From Branchipolynoe longqiensis (lineage: Eukaryota > Annelida > Polychaeta > Phyllodocida > Polynoidae), in the NCBI GenBank assembly GCA_030323885.1, contig CM059194.1, positions 1,178,001 to 1,242,000 of the forward strand: 64,000 nt of DNA, given 5' to 3'. The stretch's first letter is position 1; each line of letters begins with the position of its first letter. The position numbers were made by a program, and so were the translations under genes. The notes under the pieces were generated by a model. That model saw only the letters and a list, made by a program, of their open reading frames with translations, had not been told where the DNA came from and did not search any database. Shown piece by piece: positions 46,801 through 57,400 of this stretch.

Positions 46801-49800
46801 TCGTTTACACAGAATGTAAAAGCACAATCAAATATTTGTCAAAAGACACATATGAAGTTTAAAAGCTCACAATTATTTTGTTTAATGGGGTCATAGGGAA
46901 AGATTTAATTTTTTTTAAATCTAAATTTCTAGGTAAAAGTCATTCTTAGTAAATTGGTATCAAGATTGATTTAATCAATTATATGAGGTGGTACAGATCT
47001 GCTGCCCTCAAGAAAGCTCAAATTTCTTCTTGTTTTACATTAGTAAGCAGATCATGCATACTGTTTGCCTTGTAAAATTGTTGGCGCAAGAACATAAAAT
47101 CAACACGGTTTAATAATATGTCTTTGAGTGTCAGTGGGGTCTGACATCCAATACATTCTGGAACGGGGTCCGGTCCCTCTTGAGCAGGAAAGAGTGTGTA
47201 AGCCACGAGCGACCAATGTGGCAGCGGCTAAGGACCACTTGGTCTCGTCGACCCCCCACATGGGTCCGTTGTGGCCTCCTCACAGTTGGAACGATTTCAT
47301 GTAGTTTGTTATTTGTATTTTCGTCCCTCTCATGCCATATGGATTGATTGATTGCCGTGTCGGCAGTATAGGCCATATTCACGGCGAGACATGTTTGTTT
47401 TTGTTCAAACCATCGCTTTTACATGTAAAAGCATACAATCAATTTTGTGTCAATAGACACTCATGAATTTATAAAACTCACATATAGTTTCTGGTCAAGA
47501 TAAATACAATTCTAGATGATAGTATTATTCACTGAGGAAATTTGTTTAAAAAGCTATATGAAGTGGTACAAACCAGATGCCATCAAAAAGGCTAAAATGT
47601 TTTCTTGTTTTACTTTAGTAAAAAGGTCATGCACGCTGTTTGCAGTGTAAAATTGTTGGTGCAGTGCCATGAAATCCACACAATTTAATAAATTGTGTTT
47701 TAATGTCAGTGGGGACTGACATCCAATACATTCAGGGTGAGGGTCCCCCTTGAGCAGAAAAACGTGTGTTAGCCACGAGTGGCCAATATGGATGGCATCT
47801 TGTTAAAACAACCTGGTCGTGTCACCCTTTTACCGACCCAAGGGATTTTTAACCTCCCACACCACATAGACATGGTATGAGAGCAACTGGCCTTTGATGA
47901 CGCTGTAAGTTATACACAGCGGTGGAAATCCAAATTGGCAGAGGTGGGGGTGTGGAGAATCGAACGCCCGACCTTCAGATTAGGAGTCCGACTTAGAAAA
48001 AAGTCAGACACTCTAACCACTCCACCACAGAGAACACCTACTGATTCGACCATTCTATCCGATCGATCCTTCTGAATAATCACAATAAAATTTGTATTAC
48101 TTTATATTCCGGAAACTTGCAAAGAGCGATAATCGAGTACTGACCACTTGTCCTGTGTTGGGGTTCTTGTGCATGAATGGTGGGCCCCGGATGTGGTTCC
48201 ACATTTGACCGGAAGTCATCGCGAAGATGATTGACTGAAGGGAAAACACGAACATAAATATTGTTTTAATTACCCTACTTAATCGAAACACTCCCACATT
48301 AGAACAGCTATACATTGTTCTGCTTATGGAATTATAGTTCAAATATCTTCATAGATATTTCATTTGAAGTGAGCGAATATATTTATTCCTTTATATTTCA
48401 ATTTGAATGAGCACACATAAATAAAACGACATTATGCGTCCCAGTGACAAAAATTAAAAAAATCCCTGACAAATTAGGGGAAATTGTTTAAACCCGATGA
48501 TTAAAATTGTGCAATCTGGCACCTATTTGGACATGTTTTAAGACTTCAAGACCAACAAATAATTAAAAACTTGTTTTTGGAGGCAGACATGGTTCTCCCC
48601 TCCCCACCGCTGATTTGGAAACTTGAGTTTTCGCTGAATTCATCAATTTCACTGAGAAAGGGGAGAGGTCCCTGGACATGGAGATATCGAATATTAGAAA
48701 TAAAGGGAAAAAAACAAGAACTTGCATTTGACCTACATTTGCTTGTTCTGAGTCAGCTGCTTGTGTTGTATAACTTGTGCAACTTCCATACCCAATACCA
48801 GTTAATATTACTCATAAAATGACAGCAGTGACTAACAGTGATTTACATTGTAGCAACATTTGCGGTCATATAAAAAAAGGAACCCATTTGCGACAGTGTG
48901 ATTTATAGTGCTGTCCCACTGGGATACAGCACCATCAGCACCATGACAGGATATCCCACTCAGGTTACATTATCCAGACATTGAGTTAACCAGTCCGTTG
49001 GCCAACACAGGTCATAACGGACACTAGGCAAAGTACTAACCAGTGCTAGTAAAGTCTTTAGTTTGACTCGGGCCAGGGTCATAATCTTACGCATGGGAAG
49101 TTGGACTCGCTGTTTCTCTGCACACTATCCGCTAGCCAGAAGAGTGAGAGACACAAGGTGGGTAAAGGGGAGCGGTGGAGGAGAGCGGTGGAGAGCAACG
49201 GAGGGGAGCGGTGGAGGAGGGCGGTGGAGGGGAGCAGTGGAAGGGAGTGTTGAAGGGGAGCGGTGGAGGGGAGCGGTGGAGGAGAGCAGTGGAGAGCAAC
49301 GGTGGAGATGAGCGGTGGAGGGGAGCGGTGGAGGGGAGCGGTGGAGGGCAACGGTGGAGGGGTGCGGTGGAGGGGAGCGGTGGAGGGGAGCGGTGGAGGA
49401 GAGCGGTGGAGGAGAGCGGTGGAGGGGAGCAGTGGAGGGGAGCGGTGGAGGGGAGCGGTGGAGGGGAGCGGTGGAGATGAGCGGTGGAGGGGAGCGGTGG
49501 AGGGGAGCTGTGGAGGGGAGCGGTGGAGGGGAGCTGTGGAGGGGAGTGGTGGAGGGGAGCGGTGGAGGGGAGCGGTGGAGGAGAGCGGTGGAGGGGAACG
49601 GTGGAGGGGAACAGTGGAGGGGAGCGGTGGAGGAGAGCGGTGGAGGAGAGCGGTGGAGGGGAGCAGTGGAGGAGAGCGGTGGAGGAGAGCGGTGGAGGAG
49701 AGCGGTGGAGGAGAGCGGTGGAGGAGAGCGGTGGAGGAGAGCGGTGGAGGAGAGCGGTAGAGGAGAGCGGTGGAGGGGAGCGGTGGAGGGGAGCGGTGGA

Positions 49801-52800
49801 GAGCAGTGGAGGGGAGCGGTGGAGGAGAGCGGTGGAGGGGAGCGGTGGAGGAGAGCGGTGGAGGAGAGCGGTGGAGGAGAGTGGTGGAGGGGAGCGGTGG
49901 AGGAGAGCGGTGGAGGAGAGTGGTGGAACGGAGCAGTGGAGGAGAGCGGTGGAGGGGAGCAGTGGAGGTGTGCGGTGGAAGGGAGCGGTGGAGGGGAGCT
50001 GTGGAGGAGAGCGGTGGAGGAGAGCGGTGGAGGGGAGCGGTGGAGGGGAGCGGTGGAGGGGAGCGGTGGAGGGGAGCGTTGGAGGTGTCCGTGAGCAGGT
50101 TGGGGTGGGTTATCTTACCAGCGCAGCGATGCCCCAGGAAGTCTTGTTGTAGAGGAACTCCAGGTTGTTGCGCTTCAGGTAGAGCAGCCCTCCGATGAGC
50201 GAGAAGAGCAGAGCCAGGGCGAGAGTACCGGAGTAGTTCGGGGGACGAAACACGCGGATCTGCAACCAGTAACGTCACCATTTCTTATCTTATAAACCGA
50301 CTAATCCACGGGAAATGTCATATGGGGCATTCTCAGAAACTGTACCACATTATATTGTTAGTGATTAATTCTTTTTTTAAGGGTAGCATGTCAAATAGTT
50401 ATCGTTGCATTTGTCTAATAAGTATGTTTGCAGTACTACATGTATTTAATCTATCTCACAAAATGTATTAAAAAAATATGCTCGTATGATTTTGTGCGAA
50501 AGTGAAAATGTGAGAATTTGCATGTTGACACCATGCATCTACCCAAACTTTCTTCCCTACTTTTTTCTTGCAAGACATTTATAATACAGTTGTCGTAGTT
50601 GCCTTTTTTATCTGGGATACGATTCAGATCATAGTTAATCATTGTGAGGTTACCCTCTGCTATAAACATATCGCAAACCTATTGGACGCTTCATATTCAA
50701 TTAGTTTTTAAGATAACACACAGAAATAAACAACCCCTGACTCTGGTGCCAGTGAAGATTTTCTGTGGCTGATATAGAGATTCTGGAATTTTTCCAGCAA
50801 CTGGTTGCAACACCAAAGACCCTATAATACTAAGACAGCTCACTCAGCCTGTACTGTGTAATCAAAATGATCAAACCCACCACTTGGTGCGCTGGCTGTT
50901 CTCTTGGTTAAACAGGTGCTATATTATATGTATAAATGTATATATGAATGTGAAAGATGGGTGCTGATGATGATGCTGATGATGATGTGTATTTGTTCTT
51001 AGCAATTTCATATTGATGTGTATTCATACTTACCTATCTCATGTATAATATAATTGTATGTGTTTACATGTGAAACACCAACCAGCAGCTGTGCTGATCA
51101 AACCCACCACAAGGTGGCACTGCGAAATTTATATTACCATGGGAGAGCTAGGGAGTGAGCCGTCTTAGTATTATAGGGTCTTTGGCAACACCCAAGCTTC
51201 AGAGTGAAGACAGCCCATGCCACAGCTACTTACGTGGATGTCTGTTCTTTCTGTCACCCACCGAGCGATGCTTTCGGCAGCAAAACCCAATCTGGAAAAA
51301 AAGTTTGTTTTATTTAACGACGCCTCTAGAGCACATTGCTTTTGATCATCGGCTATTGGATGTCAAGCATATGGTCATTCTGCCATATTTCTTTGGAGGG
51401 AAGCCTCTGCCGCCATATAGACTACTCTTTCCGATAAGCAGCAATGGGTCTTTTATATACACTTTCCCACAGACAGGACAGAATATACCACAGCATTTGA
51501 TGAACCAGTTGTGGACCACTGGTTGGAACGGAAAATAGCCCAAACTGCAAATGGGTCCACTGAGCAGGATCGACAGGATGACCCACACCTTCACAGGTGG
51601 ACACTCTACCACCTGAGCTACGTTCCGCTCCCCCAATCTGGAAACACCAGAAGGTAAAATATTTAATTTGACATAGAAATGTTTTGTTGCATCATATTCC
51701 CATAGCTTGGTTGTTGTGGTTTTACATCCCGGCAACATCTAAGGTCATATTAGGACGGGCACCAACACTCAGGTGACTTTATAGTGCTGTCCCATTGGGA
51801 GCCAGGACGCTGGCACCATGACTCAATTTCAATGCTGAGCGCCAGGCTAGATAACGACAAGTTTCAATTTTGTAAGTCATTGATTTGACTCGGCTGGGAT
51901 ATGAACTCCCAACCTTCCGCACAGGAAGCCTGCGCTCTAACCGATTCAGCCACCGCGTCCAGTCCTAGCAACATCTAAGGTCATATCAAAATGGGATTCA
52001 GAGTGATCAATTGATGTCATATATATCGTTGGCATTTTGAGATAGTTAATCAACGATTATAAAAATATCGCGGAAACATATCGCGGGAGATCTTTAAAGC
52101 CTGTTTATATAGTATGAGTCAGGGCACGGTATCCGAGATGCCACCAAAGACAATGTATGACAAGACGCGTGGCAAACAAGGCAATTTGACAGGTCCCACA
52201 GCCCAACTTGACTGTTGTACCATTGACAGGGATGAAATTGGTCTCCGGGGAAAAAAGCGGAAATGCTGATATTCTCCCATAGGTTTAGCATTGTCAGGGA
52301 ATCGCGGAAAATTCCCGAAAGTCAGGTTTCATATATATTGGTATACGCTGATAGTGCTGCACCGCTTGAAGCATGTATTAGTAGTGTACGCTGATAGTGC
52401 TTCAGCGCTTGGAGCATTTATTAGTAGTATACGCTGATAGTGCTGCGGAGTCTGCACCACATATCAGTATACGCTGATGGTGCTGCGGGATTGACAAATC
52501 CCAGAAATCCACGGAATCGTGGAGATCTTTCATCCCTGCACTGAAAGAAGTGGAGAGGTTCCCTAGCTCACCCTGACTACTGTACCATCAAAGACAATGT
52601 ATGACAATTATAGTCAATTATTATTGAATTATATAATTATTATTCATTTATGGCGATAATTAGCGCTGAGTGTTGCGTCTTGTCGTACATCGTCTTTGAT
52701 GCTACCTACCTGTGGATGTCCATGGTGTCACTACGCTTCGGCTTCCCCTTCGGTGGGAAGTGCATGAAGACAGGAGCCGAGTTCAACTTGAGCTAGAAAT

Positions 52801-54456
52801 AAGCATTAATGATTAACCCTTTGGGAGCTGGAAATAAGCAAACACATTAACCCTTTAGGAGCTGGAAGTTGTTGTTGGTTTATGTCCTATCAACATCTAA
52901 GGTCATATCAGGACGGGTACCGACTTGTGACAGTACACACTCATGGTGACTTTATAGTGCTGCCCCACTGGGAGACCAGGCTGCCAGCACCATGACCTGA
53001 TACCCCACTCAGTCACATTATCCTGACACTGAGCCAACCAGTCCTTGCCATATCATAATAATGCCGAGCGCCAGGCTAGGAAGCGACAAGTATCAATTTT
53101 GATGTCATTGGTTGGACTCAACCAGCGTTCAAATCCACAAACCCATGGGTTCGGATCCCCCCAATCTCCCAAAACAGGAGGCGGACGCTCAACTCATTCG
53201 GCCAGCCGGTCTTGTGGGACCTGGAAGTAGCCAAACACATTAACCCTTTGGGGCTAGGAGTGCCCGCAGGGTTCGCAATTTTAAATAATGAATAACTTTG
53301 TCAACTTGATTAGGCTACACAACTAAAATTATCTTATCTTAAATAACATACTTTTTGCCTACTTGACTACACCCAACTCAGTGATTCGCTAATTTATAGG
53401 ATTAATGGAAAATCTACAGCAATTGTCTCTCGGTGACATATTCTAAAAGTAATAATATGTTGATGTTTGTTGAGGCATTACATATAGGATTAACATCCAA
53501 TGGAAGATCTATAGGCAATAGCAATTTTGTCACTAAGTGACACCTTTACACCGTTACACCTAAACACATCACCCTGCAGGTGATACAGCTGCAATACACT
53601 GGTAGTGAGCAGACAGGCAGGTACTTGTACGCGCTAGTAAGTAATGGCATTGCCACTGACTGGTTGTGTAGATTCATGCTCAAGCGAAAAAAAGAGGGGG
53701 AAAAGAGAGAGAAAAAGAGACCATGGAACGTTCTTTGTTTGTTGTTGTTTTACATACTAGCAACTTCTAAGGTCATATCAGGTCGGGGTACTGACTTGTG
53801 ACAGTGCGCACTCATGGCGACTTTATAGTGCTGCCCCACTGGAAGACCAGGCCACCAGCACCATGACCTGATCACATTATCCTGACACTGAGCCAACCAG
53901 TCCTTGCCCTATCCTAATAATGCCAAGTGTCAGGCTAGGAAGTGACAAGTATAAATTTTTAAGCCATTGGTCTGACTCGACCAGGGTTCGAACCCACGAC
54001 CTACCAACACGGGAGACGGACGCTCTAACTCATTCGGCCATCCCATCTGGTGACCACGGAAGGTGATAGGGGACAGTTGTTGGGGGACGGGGAATGTTAA
54101 TAAAAAAGAATCTCTCTTCTTTTTTCCGTTCCCTTTTTTAAAATTGTAATTGGGTTTTCTTCTTTCTTTCTTTAATAAAAAAAAAACTACTTAAAAAATA
54201 TTTTTTAAATCAGGCCTTTTCAAAACTATTTACTTTTAATTCACCCCAAGCGAATCTTTGATAATTTCTTCAGCCACAAATCTCAATTACAAGAAGCCCT
54301 GAAAGACCTTAGGACATGGACATCTGCGATATTAACCACCATTACTTTAAATTTGTTTAAATCTGCTTTTAACTAGGTGAAATTTATTTTCATGTATATT
54401 TGTTTGTTATGTAAAGCGCTTGAGAACAGCTTGCTGGATCGGGCGCTATATAAATG

Positions 54457-54493
<37 letters not shown>

Positions 54494-57400
54494 AGTAACA
54501 GTTTGATCGAATCTAGTAATACTTACACCAGAGAAGACATCAGATCCCTCGTCATAGTCAACCATCGCGAAGAAGAGGCGGTTTGAATACTGCTGGGAGT
54601 AGCGCCAGGAGTTCGCCACGATCAAGTACTCCTCGTTTGTTTGTCTGAGGGAGAGTTAATTGTGATACCACTATTGTGATGTATCTAGATAACATTACAA
54701 CTATTACCAGTACATCAGCGGGACAATTCATAGCTGCCAACATTTCAAAATGGGAAAGCATATAATCTTTTTCACGTGAATTACGACATATTGCTTACAT
54801 AGAACATTTCCATTTAGTATATGTGGCCTAGAGAGCCTAATGGTTTGGTTAGGACCGTAGACCCTGAATGACAGAAATGTGCGCTTGAGGCTGGCTCTAG
54901 TCATCATGTTTCCCTTCGTTTGCAAAAACACCCCCAACGACATATTATGCATATACGCATTTAGTCACTCACATATAAACTTAATAAGTGTGGAAAAAGA
55001 TGAATTTACCAGGTTTTAAGAGTACGGGTGTAATAGCGTAATGAAAGATAGAAAATGGTATTGATTGCACAGAGATTGTAATGGTTGCAGCTGTGCAAAC
55101 TACAGTAGTATGGTCATATTTCCCATGCATCAGGCCTGGCCAAAACCATCTTGTAATGCACAGCTAAAGGGCAAAGAAGACGGAATGGACAATTGAGCAG
55201 ATGGGTAGACATCAGGGAATGGACAGGAACGGAGTTCGGTAAATCCCTTTTAAAAATTAAAATAAATTTTAAAAATTAAAAAAGAAGAGAGAATTGCAGT
55301 TACATGTAGAAATATGAATCGAAATACCAAATGATTATATGACTGTCTCATAAAATTCTAGGGAAGATGCTTGGATTTAGCAGGACCGAGTTGATTTCCA
55401 CAAAAAAAAAGAAGAAGGAAATCCAGTGATCTTTGTAACTTAAAGCTGCTTAGGGCCCTGTCACATTACGGTGTATGGCGTTAGCGTATGCCGGCGTATG
55501 CGGTTTTCGACCCATACACCGTCATACCCTATGCATGATGTCCCAGCGGCATCTGAAGCATATGCCCAGCGTATGCCTAACCTATGCCTAACCTACCCCT
55601 AGCCTATGGCGGCGTATTCAAAGCGTATCCCGACCTATGCGCAGCGTACTGTGATGAGGTTTGACGGTTGTGATTGACAAGTTCAGCATACGCCCAACCT
55701 ATGCGTAACCTATGTCGGCGTACGCATAGTGTATTTCGAGCGTATGAGCAGCGTATGAGCCATACGCCGACAATTTTTTAGCATGCTCAAAAAAAATTTG
55801 GACGGACGCGCGTATGACGGCGTATGGGTCGAAAATCCATACGCTAACGCCATATGCCGTAGTGTGACACCACTTTTACAGAATGTTAGGGGCACGCAAG
55901 AGACACCCGGCGGGTGTCAATCCAGTGTACGCCCAACCTATGCCGACGTACCCCTAACCTATGTGTAACCTATGCCAGCGTATGCATAGCGTACGCCTAG
56001 CGTATGAGCAGCGTATGATCCATACGCTGCCATATGCTGAAAATTTTGAGCAAGGAAACAGGCTTGTTGGAGGATCGGCGTATGACGGCGTATATGACGT
56101 AACTCGCTTATGCCGCCGTACGCTCCCGCAAAAAACCTAATGTGACAGCCCCTTTAGTCTGCTATAAACATAAAATTTTCAAAACCAAAACAATTACTTA
56201 GATTTGATTTTGCATATCTAGCTTAGTTACTGCCACACTTATTGAGTATTTGTCACCACATAGAAGGGAATATTGAAGCAATTGAATAGAACCTGTTACT
56301 GCAGAAGTCCATGGTGTCAATTTTGCATGGTTGCACTTCAAATATCCCCAAAGTTAGCCATTTAAAATAAAAGTTACTTCAAACTAAAGTAAAGTAGATT
56401 ATCACGATCAATCGGACTATGCAACTTTAATTATAACCCCCAACAAACCAACAAGTGCACTGACTTGCACACGGTGCACTGGCGCTGAGACTGCAGGGCA
56501 GTCAACATGAGGATGACGGAATAGTTGCGTGGCGCATTGCGCAGGTACTGGCGGAACTTGTTCCCATCCATCCTGATAACAGACTTCTTGTTGCTCCACT
56601 CCATCAATGTTTGCACACGCTCAGACAACAAACTCTGAAAAGTCACCAGTGGATTGGTATGAACAAAATATCTTAAAAAATAAAAATAAAAATAAAAGCT
56701 TGTTTTTCTTTTCAAGGAATTTATTCAATTGAATTCCTTATTTCTGGCTATATCCCTTTTACACAGAAAACAGAAGCAGTGGCGGATTAACAATGTAGTA
56801 GGTGGTACAGTAAGCTAAGTATGTTTAACTTTAAGGGAGTGGGTCCCAAGAGCATGCAAAAAAAAAAAAGTTTAATTGAGTGTACTAAAGCTCAGCTTGG
56901 GCGGTACCCGGGTGGTAATTAGTCCACCACTGAATCTTGGGTGGTACCCAGGTGGTAATTAGTCCACCACTGAATAGGTACCGATACATATTAAAGATCA
57001 ATACATATATAACAGAGAATATTTGAACATAAAAGATACATTGTGATTAATCAATGCATTCTGGTACATACATCATAAGTAGTACATCTTAGACAAAGTC
57101 AAGGTAATTGTCTTAGCTAGGTATGTCAGATACCGACCAATAAGGGCGCGTCGGTCAACGCGTCTATAGCAAAATGTTCCTGCATTTTCACGATTCTGGG
57201 TTTGATTAAAGTACTTTCGCATTGGTGTATTTTCATAACTTTTATATCATTGGAAAGAACATGAACTAATCTCCCCAAAAATATACATTAAAATACCAAA
57301 AGCAATATATTTAGAGCATAGAAAGCTGTGAAAATGTGGCAAAGGCCAGTTTATTATAATGGTGAATCAGGACTAAATTTAACAATTAAGCTGACATTAG

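Noticed and set aside
26640..48042. Functional tRNA genes (Ser-, Ala-, Leu-like boxes)
   Set aside because: The tRNA-like heads are fused to shared bodies and occur in multiple copies with degraded acceptor stems, so they are SINE heads.
49079..50281. 400-codon - strand frame and several + strand frames
   Set aside because: All are translations of the 13-bp minisatellite; the unit lacks stops in most frames. The real coding part is exon 6 at 50119-50259 in another context.
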